NCBI GenBank assembly: GCA_029783825.1
Contig: JAREIK010000343.1
Span: 5,195,062-5,259,061 of the forward strand
DNA: 64,000 nt
Direction: 5' to 3'
Source: Sapria himalayana
Lineage: Eukaryota > Streptophyta > Magnoliopsida > Malpighiales > Rafflesiaceae
This document shows, piece after piece, positions 33,570 through 47,195 of this stretch. Below the pieces are notes generated by a model, which saw nothing but the letters and a program-made list of their open reading frames with translations, had not been told where the DNA came from and made no database searches. A program made the translations under genes and the position numbers. Positions within the stretch are counted from its first letter, which is position 1. Every line of letters begins with the position of its first letter.

Positions 33570-34480
33570 AATTATGGGTATATTAATTATCACGAGTATG
33601 ATGCTTATATAGCCAAAAGTACGAATACTTTTATATGTTAATTCATTATACACCTCTTAAAAGAACTGGTTCTCATTTGAGATGGACATTATGTAAAATA
33701 TTTTTCCAAGTAGTTTACCTTTAGAATATGAGTTGCATCGTCACCGAGTAAGATGGTAACTTGCATTCCTCAAGACATGCAAGAATATGTTGTAGTTCAC
33801 ATGGTGGTAAAAGCCCTTGTGATATACTTTTATTTGTATGGTTCTCACTAAAAAAGTGAGAGAAACAAATGTTAATTGTACAATAATAGCACTTATGAAG
33901 CTGAAAGTATACATACTTATAAACTATGTTAAACTATGGTCTTTATGATATTGGAGATTGGAGAATACGAGTACATTCAAAGCAACCATTAAGGAAATTT
34001 GACGAAGTTTCTTTAAAGGTAATAGGTTATGAATAACTTTAGAACAGTATTGAATTGTTATCTTGGTAGTGGCATATCAATGAGACAACTATGAAGGGAC
34101 AACTATTAGGATAAGATCAATGGTGATAACTACCTTATATGTCATTAAGGAAGATAGTCATTGCACAACACCTCAACCCTTGTTTCATGTTCAATATAAT
34201 ATAAGTTGAGCAACTTAGATAGTATCACATAAATTAAATGAATAAATCATGAACCTAAGATTATGTAACAATATAAGTACCAATTTTACTAAAAATATAT
34301 TATCTTATTATTGAATAACCAAACTGCTGATATAATCTCTGTAGGATTGATATAGGAACGAATGTCCATTTTATTACTTGTATAAATAGTACACTTGCAG
34401 GTCTCAATTGATGGGAATTTTCTCCTTAATAAACTATGGGATATCACCTAATCAATAAAAGTAGATGACATAACAAAGTT
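33570..34480 (+). repeat. ~900-base dispersed repeat, copy 1
   Basis: Runs parallel to 51306-52207 with shared landmarks in the same order: GGGTATATTAAT, ACTGGTT, AGTTTACCTTTA, AAAGCCCTTGT, CAACTA(T)…AGGATAAG/AGAATAGG, TTGAATAACCAAA, TACACTTGCAGG. About 65-75% alike by eye. Type unknown; probably LTR-retroelement non-coding sequence. Confidence 0.7.
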
Positions 34481-34489
34481 GCAACACTA

Positions 34490-36590
34490 TTCTAGCATAT
34501 GACTAGAATGTATTTTAGTTTTACATAACTTTAAATTGGGTATAACTATGTTTTTCATAGCAACTTTTTAGCATAACAACTTATTGCATGACAAATATTG
34601 TGATCTTTATGCATCACTCTAATATTATATATATATATATATATATATACTTTAAATACTTTTGATTTATTTTCATTTATACACATGCAATATGATAAAA
34701 CAAAATAACTTTACCACCTAGACACGTGTTTGTCTTGCACATTGTTTAGTAAAGCAATTAAATGATACTTGGAATTGACAAATACATGTCTTAAAAATTG
34801 CTTGATAGAGTTTGGAAAAATAACTTTTATATTTTCTTAATATCCTTATAAAAAAATATAGGACAAATTATTATCAAATCAATTGTGACCCAGAAAACTT
34901 TATGGACAAAAGAAAATATATTACCATTTTTATATTATACATTATGGTTCATTGCCTACAATTTCTTTCTTATATTTGCTGCAACTCTTGAGATAATAAT
35001 GAAACCAAAGTCCATATATCAATTTTTAAAGGTTCAAGAATTGTCAATACAATTAGTGAAATTTCCTATTCATCTATATCAATTAAATTCATCAATATGC
35101 ATTTCAAAAAGATCCTTGACATAACAACTATTAATTATAAAACAATTATGTTTAAATGTTTGAAATACACAAATACCCTTTCAAAATACATATGATTGGG
35201 CTCATTGATTTGGATAAACCTTTAATATCAAAATAATTATCTTTGAATTATCTTAAAATTGGATAGAATTTGGAAATATTATTTTTGTTTGCCCCATCAG
35301 CTAGCTTTGTCTTCATTATAGTATTTCTTCATTTGTACTGTCTATGGAAGACATTCATATATGGCACACAACCTCAAAACTTTTTACTTTTTTTAATACT
35401 ATTTCAATTGGCCATAAAGACATGTGAATATCTTTCATTCCACATCAACACACATCCTAGATTATTGTGTGAGGCATTATTGTACACTACAAAATATTCA
35501 AATGATAAAGAATTGATCCATATTATGGTTATAGATAATATTTTTAAAACTTGTTTTAAGTTCATCAAACCAATAATTACTCTACTTTTTTAGTTTGCTC
35601 CATCATTAGGGAAATAATGTATGAGAATTTGCTAATAAATTTCAATAACTACTTCATGTCATGCAGTATTTATTTTAAAGTCGTGTTATTTGGTAAAGGG
35701 CTAAGGCCAATTATTAAAACATCCAATTTTTCATGGAATATGAAAAAGAAACATGATTCGTCTTTTTTGAAAGGGAAAAATGAAAAGAGATTATACATAT
35801 TATAGTTTCCTCTCACTCTTCTTCTGGCATATCTATCGGGGCCACTCCAATAAATTGTCTATGAAGTATAGCTATTGATGCGAAGGAGTTTGTAGATAGA
35901 ATTTTTTTAACCAAAATTCCACATGTAAAGCTTTGTCAAGCATTACCAAATATTGATAGATTGAAGAACAACTAGCTTAAAGAATAATGCATATCAATAT
36001 TTACAGTTTTAGGTTATAGAAATTCATTTCTTGGCTCAATATATAGATTTGTTGTGTTAAATACTTTACAAATATTAATACATGTTTGATTCATATAGCC
36101 GGGTGTAGTCTTGTACAGTGGTTTTTTTTTTGTTTAAGGTTGTTTGAATTTGCTAGTTGAATTATGAAATTATTTTTTAAACTGAGTTTGTTCAGAATTG
36201 TTTTGCAATGAATAAACTAATAATTCTAGAAAAATTCAGAATTTTAAAAATAAAATGTTCATAGAATTTATTCTATTAAAAATCATGTGAGTTTAAAAAT
36301 AAAAAATTATATATCATTTTAGTTTTGAAAATGATATATAATTTTCAGTGGCTTTGAAAAATCACTAACCCTACTAACTTATCCAAAAATTGTATAAGAG
36401 CAAGTTATTAATACCAACAACTAGTGTTAGAGTACCCATTAAGGAAGCCATTTAGTGATACCTATAATGTATCAAATTTATTTGATATCATCAAATTTAT
36501 TTGATATCATCAAATAGGTATTATATTATTCCAATATTAATAAAATGATATTGAAGTCAAGTTGAGATATTTTGTTTGTGTGTTGGAATT
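34490..36590. other. A/T-rich sequence, nothing identified
   Basis: Contains a (TA)n run at 34624-34649 and, at 36469-36505, a 19-base palindromic unit CATCAAATTTATTTGATAT repeated twice. Open frames around 35270-35600 and 35617-35805 have no recognisable domain and A/T-driven composition. Confidence 0.3.
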
Positions 36591-36599
36591 TGGTTGAAT

Positions 36600-39500
36600 T
36601 TGAATTTCATTGTTATATAGGACTATCCCCTCGTGATAAAGTTAAATGCAACTAGTTATTATAGTTGAAAAATAAATACATGATTATTTTGGTATCTAAA
36701 AGCAATATAACCTTGTGATTGGAAAACCAAAATCTAAGAGTGTGAGTGCCCAAAATTGAAAAGAGTTGTACTTTATGATTGTGTCCATTATTCAGCAATG
36801 GATAAGTATTGATGCCCATCACTATGTAACCAATGAAATGAGAACAGACATATCACAATAGAAATTAGCATCTATATATGAAAATAATATGTTTTAAAAT
36901 AAAATATTACTCATTAGACATCTAGTGAATTTAAAATTCAAAGATGAAGATCAAATGTTGACATACATCATTGACTTCCAAGGGATCTTGAACCAACTAG
37001 CATATATAAAGATGTGCTTAAAACGCGAACTACTTGCTTTCCTATTGATTAGCTGATGTTTGGATATTTAAGATAATTTTGTGGTTTTCCTGAGGATGTC
37101 ATTGTTATAGATATTGTATTAATGAATGCTGCCTTAAAAATTTTATTGAATGAAGAAGCAAGAAAAAAAGAGAAAGAAAGGAAATCTCATAATATTTTTA
37201 TTTCTGAGAGATATGGTAGGAGAACCTATTAGGCATACATAAGTAATGGAAGGATATATTTTTCCAAAGGTAAGTTATGAAATATAAATATAGTCAAATA
37301 TTATCATTATAATAAGTTAGGACATATCAAACGAATCTATTATTCTTAGAAAATACTACAACAAGAGTATATCTGATGAGACAGACTAGAGATAGAGTCA
37401 AACATCACCTTGAAAGGTATCATTATGCTAGTTAACAATAATAATTATGCTAGCATATAATGAGTCAGGAGAGTGATTAGTTGATTAACTCATGAGCTTC
37501 ATTTTATTATTCCACATATTTACTATTTTATTTTATACATACATGATGAATATAATAGAGTAAAGATGAGTAATATGAGTTATCACAAATATTGGGTGCA
37601 CGAGATATTTATCTATAGATGTATACTAGACATTAACAAATACTAAAAGATATCTATTTTCTACTAGATATTCATGTAAACTTGATATCCATAGGTATAT
37701 TGTGAAATAAAATATATGAGTCATTTCAATGATGCCTGATAAAAATTAGTTAAGAGTGCATTATCATTATGATAGATAAGAAGAAGAATGAGCTTTATGT
37801 CATAAAGGTAAGAGTGTCTAAAGATCATATAAATATTGTTTATCAAAAGAGAAATATTAATTTTTAGATTATGAGACATGTTCATGTGAGTGAGAGGGCC
37901 TTCAGCAACTAAGTAGATAGAATATCTTACCAATTGATGAGAGATCATATCTCAATAGTGTATGAACTATATGGCTATAAAAAGTCAGAATACTATTTCA
38001 CTCTTTTTTCTCATTTGAGATGATTAAATACTTTCAATATTATATATTAATGTCTAATCAATATAGAATATAATACTTGGTGGGACCCTTTTATTTTATG
38101 ATATTTATAAAAAAAATACTCTAAAATGTGTAGGCATATAGATTGAAAATGAAAGATAGTCTTTCAAGTCTTTAAGGAGAACAGCTAAAGTTGAGAGAAA
38201 GACCGATAGAAAATTGATCTTCATACATTCTAAATAATGAAAAAATATAGAGGCCATTTTGAAATATGCTATGTATCTCATGATATTGGACTTGAAAAAA
38301 ATCCAGCCAATATACCTTAATTAAATAGTATGACTAAGAGGATGAATCAGACTATTGAGGATAGAGTCTAGTAGATACTTTCTTAATCACATGTTTCCAA
38401 AGAATTTTAGGGAAAAATTATATATATGACTGTTGATTTAGTTAATATGTTTCCCAATGCCATCTTGGATGGAGATGTTAATAAATATAGAATATAAAAG
38501 ATATATTAAATGATCACTCGATAGTATTTGACTACAAAGACTTCATCCACTTGTAAGCAACTTATTTGACTATGAACACAATGAGTTTTGATTTTGGTTG
38601 TGGGATTTGACAACGATGAAGCTTGTTTAGAGAAAAGAAATAATTTTTTGAAGACCAATTTATCGATGACAGTTATTCAAGTACGGGGGAAAGTGAGTCT
38701 TTAGAGATTCCAATTCTAATAGATATTGTATGTTCCATAGATCAGATATATCAAGGATAAGGAATTGAGTAGCTACATGATGATTTGAGCATAGGATTTG
38801 TCACATGGTTTTGAACCTCGAGATATGCTAGTTGAGGTGGTGAGAGATGAAATTATTATTGGAACTAGGAAATGCCCATTTCTTTCCGATGATACATGTC
38901 AGCCTAAGCTAACAAGATTATATAGACCCCTCCATGTAATCTCTAGAAATTTGATTATATAATACTCATGGATGTTGATAAGTCAAACAAAATGTTGGAA
39001 ACCAACTTTCTTTAGAATAAACAAGAATTATTTCAAACTATGAATGGAGATATAAAGTCTATTCATATTAACTCATACTTACAAAATGGTATCTTTTCCA
39101 AAAGAAAGCATGCTATGAAAATCAAATAATTTTTTTGACTAAAATTTAGGGATGATACCTTTAATTGAGATATAAGACATGGTTAGTAGAAGTTAAGTTT
39201 AGTCAAAAGAATAAAATTGATTTTAATGAGATATTTTCCTAAATAGTAAAAATATTTTCTATTCGAGTCATTTAGAATCTAGCTACTATATTGGACTTGA
39301 AATTTATTCAATTCAATATAAAGATAGCTTTTCTTCATAGTGACCTTCCTGAGACTTTCTACATGAATTATCCAGAGATATTCATAATAAAAGAGAAAGA
39401 AAGTCTCATATGCAAACTAAAAAATAGTTTATATATACATAAACAAGCTCTTAGGAAGTGGTATAAAAAATATTATTCATTCATTTAGTCTCATGACTTT

Positions 39501-40100
39501 CAACCCACTTTTTTTGACCATCATGTACTCATAATGACCAGTAAAGTGATGACCAATTTATACTTTTACTATTTATTGATAAGTTGTTAGTCATAGACCA
39601 CAATATATATACTATAAAAATGATAAACTTAAGGATTAGATGATAAAAGTATCTTTTATGAAAAGCATAGGCTTATTCAGGCAAATTCAAAGGATAAGCA
39701 TCATTTGAGATAAACCTTCTAACTATATATGTTATCTCAAGAATGCTAAATCAAAAAGTTTTTTAAGAGATTCTTCATGAAATAGGTTAAATTGGTCTCA
39801 ATCCCATTAGCAAAATAGTTTAAGTTTATTATCAAGCATTATCTCATTATTGAAGAAGAAGGAGAAACACAAGTCATATTTTTTATGCCTTAGGTATTGG
39901 CTGATTTATGTACGATAATACATCAGATATAGTATATGTTATCAATATATAAGTTATTTTCTCTAGAATCCAAATAGATAAGAATTGATTGTAATGAAAT
40001 CTATCCTAAGTATCAATGAGGGATGCCCCCAGCTATATTTTTTCTTATGAGAGCTAAAGCTTACTTTTTTTAATATACTAATGTTGATATGACTTATAAT
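36600..40100 (+). mobile_element. Ty1/copia element remnant (copia-3)
   Basis: Order of domains is as in copia. A gag zinc-knuckle remnant is near 37300-37350 (HYNKLGHIKRI). Integrase is near 38290-38480 (KRMNQTIEDRV, like …ERMNRTLLE.). Reverse transcriptase is at 39240-39620 (LDLKFIQFNIKIAFLHSDL, then LICKLKNSLYIHKQALRKWY, matching LYGLKQAPRQWY). RNase H linker remnants reach 40090. Frequent stops and frameshifts. LTRs could not be delimited. Confidence 0.82.
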
Positions 40101-41148
40101 TAGGAGTAAAGGAGGTATGCCTTAGGTAACGTAATAGCATTTTATAGGGTGTTTGATGTTCAAAACTATTGAACATTCATATGTATTTTGGTACTATAAG
40201 AAGTTGTGTAGGCATCGAATGATGAAAATTTTGGATTGATTTTATGACTTTAGAATTTTTGTAAGTTTTGATGAATAGTCATGAAATTGATTATATTTCG
40301 AAGGTGATTAGCTTTGGAGTTAGCACATGAAGTATCATAACAGTTTTTAGTATTCATTCTTGGCCAAAATACTACCTAAAAGGTCGTGTAATCTATATAT
40401 CATAATCCTGCCAACTTATTAGCACCATCCTTCAACTTTGTAGAATATACTTAGTGAATGTGATATTATCATAGAATCACAATCATAATTATCTCATGAA
40501 ATTTAATAACAAGGATATTAATTCTATACATAATAACCAAGTATCTCACTAGTACTCAAGATTAAAACTAAGTCCAAGTATTATAACGTTATCTTTAATA
40601 TGATTTAATAGTTTCAAGTTAGGTAATGAGTTTTTTACAAAGTCATGCCTTTTGAACTATAAAAAGTTATAGCACCAAAATTACTCGAATATAGTCATTT
40701 CCTAAAGTCCTGACTTTTATTCATAATAAAGGCAAAATCATAACTTTTATGCTTGAGCTAATTAATTGTGCTGCGGCAATTGATTATAATGATAGAAGAG
40801 AAAGTAATGTCATGACCACCCACAAAGCCCAAAGACATTTGAAAAAAAAAATTTGTATCACGTCCATTCCCAACACAATGGACCATAGGATATACAAGAG
40901 AGACATTCACAATGTCATGACTATTTTCTTGCATCATGACCAATATTATATTAAAAGGGGACTCATGCCAACCCCACTGTCTTTATTAGAACATAATATC
41001 CATATATTAATATAAAAACTATTCCATATGTTGTGGTCATTTTCCAAGAATATGGCCTTTTATTAAAGATGAGAAAACAAATGCATGAAGCTGTAGCCAC
41101 TTCATAGTGTTATTATTCATGTTACAGAAAGATCGAGATAAAACCTAG
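40100..41148. other. LTR-retroelement-like non-coding DNA (CACTA target)
   Basis: Several AAAGTCATGACTTT / GTTGTGGTCATT-like motifs. Similar wording (GGTTGTGACC, TTTGTCACAAACC) resumes at 47212, on the other side of the CACTA element, so both belong to one earlier repeat, perhaps a gypsy LTR. Confidence 0.35.
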
Positions 41149-41699
41149 ATTCACTACAACAAAAACCATAATCAATGACACTTAAAAAACGTCATTATAT
41201 ATAAATAATGTCGCTTATCAATAGCATCATTCACTAGCGTGATATAAAAAGTCTATACATATAATGATATTTTTTTTGCAGTGTCGTTGAATCATACCTT
41301 GACACTAAAATAAGTATCATTTGTATTAACAATGATACTTAATTTTTAGCGTCAAGGTATTATTCTACGATACTGCAAAAAAATTTGTCTTTATTGTTAA
41401 AGCTATCATAAATTTTTTTAAAAACTATGACACTTAGTAAAAGCGTCAGGAAGATTATGATTTAAATAAATTTAAATTTAATAATTATTGTAAATATATT
41501 TTCACATGTTATTGTAATACTACATGCACATAAGAACCAACATTCTTTACAATCCATACCAAGAATACAATTTTCAAGTACAATGGAGAACTCGGACCTT
41601 CTTCCAAATCAAAAAAAATATATAACACAATTTCAACATTATTCTTAAATTCAATTAAAAATTTCTAATATATGCAACCCAATTGTACCTTATCTCCAT

Positions 41700-41745
41700 A
41701 AAACTGGTTCATGCTAGCCTGAAAAAGTTGAGAGTTAATTTCCAA
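41700..41745 (-). pseudogene. Exon-like segment in CACTA, unidentified
   Basis: The minus strand reads TTTTTCAG, then a 30-base open stretch ASMNQFYGDK, then GTACAA. A clean acceptor and donor surround a very short possible exon. Alone it is weak; it gains weight from similar segments at 42.8, 43.1, 43.4 and 46.4 kb on the same strand. Confidence 0.25.
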
Positions 41746-42969
41746 ATAAGGTAACTTGCATAAAAAAAGATGAACAATAAATACTATACTTGCAGAAAAA
41801 TATATTATGGAGCATTGGAACAAAAAAACTTCAATGATAACAACATATCATAAAAATAATTTATATAACAATTGACATATACGATTAAACAAATTTAGCA
41901 AAAACAAAAACAGAGTTAGTAGTAATGGATAAAATATAAAGCATGAGATTTATCAATTATGACATAAAAGTTGATCAAATTTTTTAAAATACAAAACAAT
42001 AATAATTAATTTAAACCTGTATGTGTGTAGTGAGTTTAAAGATCTCACAAATAACATGAAAAAAACACTACAAAAGCCAATTAACTCTAATAGAATAAAA
42101 GTTAAATTACTTGTCATATTCCAACACATCAAAAAAACTCGATGAGATGCTATGTAATGTAATTTCAAGTTCAATTTGATTACACAAATATAGTAATCCA
42201 ATCAACTAATAGTTTTTAGAATCATTAATAAAATATTGGATGCATGAAAAAAAAAGTGTGTCTTGCAATAATAATTGTGTTTTATCAGGGGTGAAAAGGT
42301 TAATTTACACTGTTGTGTGTAAAGTATTGAAGCCTAAATTCAAAATCACAATTTTTCCCATTTTCAATCTACAAAAAAAATCTATGGTTGACAACATAAA
42401 CAAAAGATTGTATGAAACTAAAAAATTCTAATTACATATTCAAGTTTTGAATATTTAATTGAAAGTAAGAAGTAATAACTATGATCTCATAAAAAAATAC
42501 ATTTATTATCACAATAGTTCATGGACCATTACAAAGTTGGAAAGGTCCATGAACTTGACCAAAAAAAGTTTACCTTTAAATGCCTTAGAATCATGGATAC
42601 AATATAATAACGTAATTCAACATATGAAAATTATAGAAATATAATTAATGTTTAAGGAAAAATACTAAAATGTCTTCAAATGATTATGTCAAACAATTTA
42701 TCTTCAGTCATAGTTTGGGTCCAAAAGAGATATAAATTACGAACCTCATCAAAGTTAAAGTTAGAAATGCCAAAATTTGTTCATGCTGTAATACAAAAAG
42801 GTGTCCCCAATGCTTTTCAAACCGAGGAAAGTATTAATTGAGTCACCAACATCACTCATTCAGATCGTACTTCATCCAACTCATCTTTGTTGTATCATTC
42901 ATTCCAGTAAACTAGTTGAAAAGTAAAGTATTATCTTAATCAATAAACATAATAACATATATAAAATGA

Positions 42970-43170
42970 CACGAGATAAAAAAAAAGAATGGATAATAAC
43001 CTGCTCAAAGCCAACAACAAGAATTGCCCACTCTTTATCTCTTGTAATTAGCAAACAGGACCTTGCAAGATGAACTGGAGACTGAGCCTGGAAAATGGGA
43101 AATGGAAAAGAATTCATTATAACTCTGTGGCAGAATTGTAGCCTGAAAATAGGGACCAGATAACTCAACT
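42970..43170 (-). pseudogene. Exon-like segment in CACTA, unidentified
   Basis: The minus strand reads LQFCHRVIMNSFPFPIF, then AQSPVHLARSCLLITRDKEW and AILVVGFEQ, ending at a GTTATT donor near 43000. Codon use and residue mix look like a real protein, unlike the A/T-driven frames around it. I do not recognise the family. Confidence 0.4.
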
Positions 43171-43394
43171 AAGGCAAAATCACCGACAAAACTAGCACCA
43201 ACATCACAAAATCTGCATAGAATGATGGAAACATAACTAATTAAACTTCACAAAATAGCAACACTAAACACGATGCCGAAGATATGATGCATAAGCCATG
43301 TACAACTCCACTTTCCATAGTTTGTAAATCAAAGCCGTGTTAGAAACTGATGACAAGGGTAATGACTATAATTTCTATCTTTCGAGAACAAGAG

Positions 43395-43535
43395 AAGATC
43401 AAATTCAAGCTAGTATTGGGGGAGTAAAAACGAAATATATCCTCTAAAGGCAGAAATGCAATGGAGAAAAAAGCATCCATGAAAGTAACTTTCCTATATT
43501 GATATGATTCTGCAACCTCTACATCCCAGTACAAA
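43395..43535 (-). pseudogene. Exon-like segment in CACTA, unidentified
   Basis: The minus strand is open with YWDVEVAESYQYRKVTFMDA and FFSIAFLPLEDIFRFY. Possibly part of the same parent gene as the segment at 42970-43170. No family recognised. Confidence 0.3.
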
Positions 43536-43719
43536 AGAAATCAATAAAATGAAGAGAAAGAAACAAAAACTTACACTTTCACCCCTAGTTTTTACTCTGA
43601 ATTTAATCTAAAACAGGAATCCAAGGGCATTTGATGCTAATTATTTGAGCATCAAAAAACTCACTCAAATTATTTGAGCAAAGACTAATGAGACATTTCC
43701 AAAACTTATTTGATGCTAC

Positions 43720-45570
43720 TTTTTAATCAGAGCTTCACATTTATTCTAAAGATGTTCAAATTTTATTAGTAGATGATGTTTACTCTTCTTGTAGCTGTAA
43801 TATATGTAAGAAGAATAGCTATGTTGAGAAAGTTTTATTGTATAATTCAAAACCTCAATATTTTAACTATAAAAAAATTAAGCATCTATAAATAGATTAC
43901 AAAATTAACAATCTTAAACAAGCTAATTGTATTAAAGAAAAACCAAGTGAAGAAAGTCTATTCTATGTCTATTTTAGTTCCCAAAAATAGATATTCAATG
44001 TATGGTTTCTAGATAATAGATGTACTAATCACATGTCTAGAAACAATTTTTTCCATGGACTTGCATAGAGATGAGAAATAAACATCTAGTATTTATTGAT
44101 GGGAAAAGTAAAATGAAAGTAAAAACATCTATCAGGAAAAGCTTATGAAGATGTACTATTAATTCAGAACTAGATAAAAATCTACTAAGAATAAGCCAAT
44201 TAATAGAAGGATTATAAATTGATACATTAAGAGAATAACTATACTATATGTGATAAGGAATCAAGAAGTATACTTTGGAAGGTGATGATGTCCTAAAATT
44301 GAAACATCTCTATCAACCTCAACTCAAGAATCGATTCTACATTGAACATGCATGAAGTAAAATAGTCTAACTTATGGCACATAAGGTATGGAAACATGAA
44401 TTATAAATGCTTTAAGCTTCATAGTCAAAGCAATTTGGTGAATGGGCAGTCCCTTAATATTGAAGTATAAAATATTGATTGTGGATATGCTAAGGGTAAA
44501 TAGTCCATGCAATCATTCCCAAAAGGGGTTGATAAGATGTACCATTATATTCTTGACTTGGTTCACTTATATATTTGTGGACAAATGTTTGTATTATTCT
44601 ATACGAATAATAACTATTTCATATTGTTTGTACATGGTTATTTAAGAATGATGTGAGTTTACTTTATTATATAAAAATCTAAAGTATACTTAATATCTAA
44701 GAAGTTTCAAAACTTAATTGAAAGATACTCCAAAATATAATAAAAGTACTTAAAAGTTAAAAGTGACAAATGGAAAGAGTCACTCTCTAAGCATTTTGTC
44801 TTCTATTGTGAATAAAAATGAATTCATAGATAATTCACAACTCCATAAATTTCTCACTATAATGATGATGTTGTAAAGAAGAAGAATCATGTGATAATAA
44901 AGATGCCTAGGCCCATGATGCCTCAAAAGATCTTCCAATATACTTATAAGCCAAAGTATCGACACTTCTATTTATTTGTTAAATAGAAGTCCAACCACAA
45001 TCTTAATGAATCTCACTCCAATTGAAGTCTAGAGTTGAAAGAAGCCAAAAAGTAATCATTGGAGAGCAAATGAAAGTTTACATTGCTCTCAAATATCCAA
45101 GCATAAAAGAAAGAAATTAGGTAATTCTCTCATATAATGGGAAATGTCTTCACTCCATCAAGTCTACAAATGTCACTAAAGATAACTCGAATTTCACTAA
45201 TATTCAACAAATTTGCTCAAAATATATATTTATTAAAATCTCTATAAAAAATACTCAAATATGCATAACACAATAGTGAATACATACAAAATATCTCAAA
45301 AAAGTTAGTAAATAAAATGTCAAATAATAATTCAAGAAAAAGAAATAATCATTATAATTCACTACTTACTTGCATGGGGACATTACCATATAGGTTCTTG
45401 TTTCTTGGTGAGCATGAATAATATACAATTAATTTATTTTCAAACACAATAGAAAATCACTTAAAAAAGCTCAATGATTGGAGTTTCTAGTAAAAGTTTA
45501 CTGTGTTGAATTATAAGTTAGAAAAGGCTAACATGGTAGCTGATGAACTAACAATACTACTCAAAAAGAA
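43720..45570 (+). mobile_element. Ty1/copia remnant nested in the CACTA element (copia-4)
   Basis: Double zinc-knuckle remnants are at 43790-43905 (CNICKKNSYVEKV, then PQYFNYKKIKHL, with some cysteines lost). Protease motif WFLDNRCTNHMSRN is at 44002-44045 (Asp-Ser-Gly changed to Asp-Asn-Arg). The pre-integrase block LWHIRYGNMNY is at 44372-44404. Stops are common. Later parts to about 45560 are poorly legible. The left part aligns to the gag-protease-integrase order of copia. Confidence 0.8.
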
Positions 45571-45689
45571 CATATCAAACAAGACTACTCCAAGATTTAA
45601 TTTCTATTTCATTGATATAATATGTCATTGAAGGAAAGATTCTGAAAGATTATGACATAAGAGTTACACAATGTCCAGTGCCACAATAA

Positions 45690-45930
45690 TGTTGATTCTA
45701 GAAGATTCTAGAAGATTCTAGAATATCAAGCTAAGCTCAGCATTATGTTTAGGCCCAAGTTCAATTGATGTTCTATAATTTTTAATGTTTGTTTGTTTTT
45801 TACAATATAAGAATATGACATAAGGCAGAATTGTCATAAGTAAAATATATCTATCTTCATAAGGCAGAATTGTCATAAGGTAGAATTTTTAATGTTTGGG
45901 TACTAGAGAGCACTCGAATTGTCATAAGTA
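45690..45930. repeat. Short tandem and direct repeats
   Basis: GATTCTAGAA is repeated three times at 45693-45722. ATAAGGCAGAATTGTCATAA recurs at about 45820, 45858 and in part at 45905, with AATGTTTG also repeated. They lie between the nested copia and the right part of the CACTA element. Confidence 0.6.
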
Positions 45931-46375
45931 AAATAAATTGGAAGAAGTTAGCATTGAATCAGAGATAGAAATAAGAATTTTCAAATCACCACTTTCCTCG
46001 AGACGGAATCCCAGAAATGACTGTGCCAAACTAACAAATGGCCTCGACACCGTGGATTGGTATTCTCCGCGAAGGAAAAGGTTTCCAACAAAGGCAGTGC
46101 TTATTGTGTCAGTTCAGCCCAACTCTTCCTGTTCTCGCCGATTGCTCCCGACAAATAGAGCTAAATTACTCTTGGGCTTCTGCGTTTTATGCATAGTTTT
46201 TTATGCTAAGTTATAAGATTAGCTCTTTCATGGGATGGATTCGAGGAATCATCCTCTATTTATAATACTGCATTTTATGCTAAATTACTCGGAACACGTT
46301 CACATTCATTAATTAGGTTAACGATATCGAAGAGCTGATACAATTATAAACTTAATGGAGAAACTTACAGGATGC

Positions 46376-46485
46376 TGCAAATATGGCCAATGATTTCGAA
46401 GACGCGAGCTTGAACCCGAGCTGTTGGAATTGGCCGAACGTGATGAAGAAGAAGCGCAACTCTTTCTAGCGATAGATTATTCAAT
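46376..46485 (-). pseudogene. GC-balanced exon-like segment with a good splice donor, in CACTA
   Basis: About 50% G/C in an A/T-rich setting. A minus-strand frame is open through ERVALLLHHVRPIPTARVQA and RVFEIIGHICSIL and meets GTAAGTTT, a near-ideal donor, at 46375. Another minus-strand frame is serine-rich (SSSSRSANSNSSGSSSRLRN). The plus strand also has a 28-codon frame from 46384. Which frame was real is not decidable here; the donor favours the minus strand. The neighbouring 45940-46210 is also of raised G/C. Probably captured host DNA. Confidence 0.4.
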
Positions 46486-46844
46486 ATAATTAAGTTAAAA
46501 ATAATATTAAATTTTTCACATAATTATATTAAATCACCTTATATTTACATTTTATTTTTATTTCTCTTAGGGATAAATTAAATATTAACAAATTATATTT
46601 TAAAATTAAATATTATTACTTATTTTATAAATAAAAAATGCAATTTTGAATGTATAAATATTTAGATATTTTTTAATTTTATCATAAGTTTCTGTTTATT
46701 TTTAATAAATAATTTTGAACTAAAATTTGATAATTTTTTTTATTAATCTAGAGTAAAAATAAAAAATTATTACTTATTAAAAAAAATAAATAAGAAATTT
46801 GTTACAAATCTATAAATTCAAAATTAATTTTTTCACATCCATGA

Positions 46845-47195
46845 CACTAATAAAAGTGACAAGGTTTATAATTTTCAACCCATTTTTCCTTGGAAATTTT
46901 TAAGGAGTTAAGCAATTTTCCTAACTTATTAGTCTTAACAATGACACATCTAGTAAGTGTCATTAAATGTCTACTTACAAATATAATAATGACATTTTAT
47001 AAAAGCGTCAAGATATAAACGTCATTAATTTTAAGTTTTGTGTAGTAACAATGACACTTCTAGTAAGTGCCATAAAAACTTAATACATTTTCCAAATAAT
47101 GACGCTTTTAGAAAAATGTCATTAAATGTCTAATTACAAATAGAATAATGACATTTTCTGAAAGCGTCAAGGTATAAAGTGTCATTAATTTGTTG
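46845..47195. repeat. CACTA subterminal repeats, right side
   Basis: At least six copies of a short inverted motif, ATGACACTTCTAGTAAGTGYC or ATGACATTTTATAAAAGCGTCA-like, spaced 30-70 bases. Such motifs bind the DNA-binding transposase product in this superfamily. The left side (41180-41460) has the counterpart. Confidence 0.8.

Noticed and set aside
35270..35593. 107-codon plus-strand open frame, hydrophobic
   Set aside because: Composition is what A/T-rich DNA gives (F, I, L, Y, K); no motif, no splice context.
45938..46216. 92-codon plus-strand open frame (raised G/C, RRNPRNDCAK…)
   Set aside because: No family recognised. It lies next to minus-strand exon-like DNA and could be its shadow. 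Kept only as context for the CACTA capture idea.
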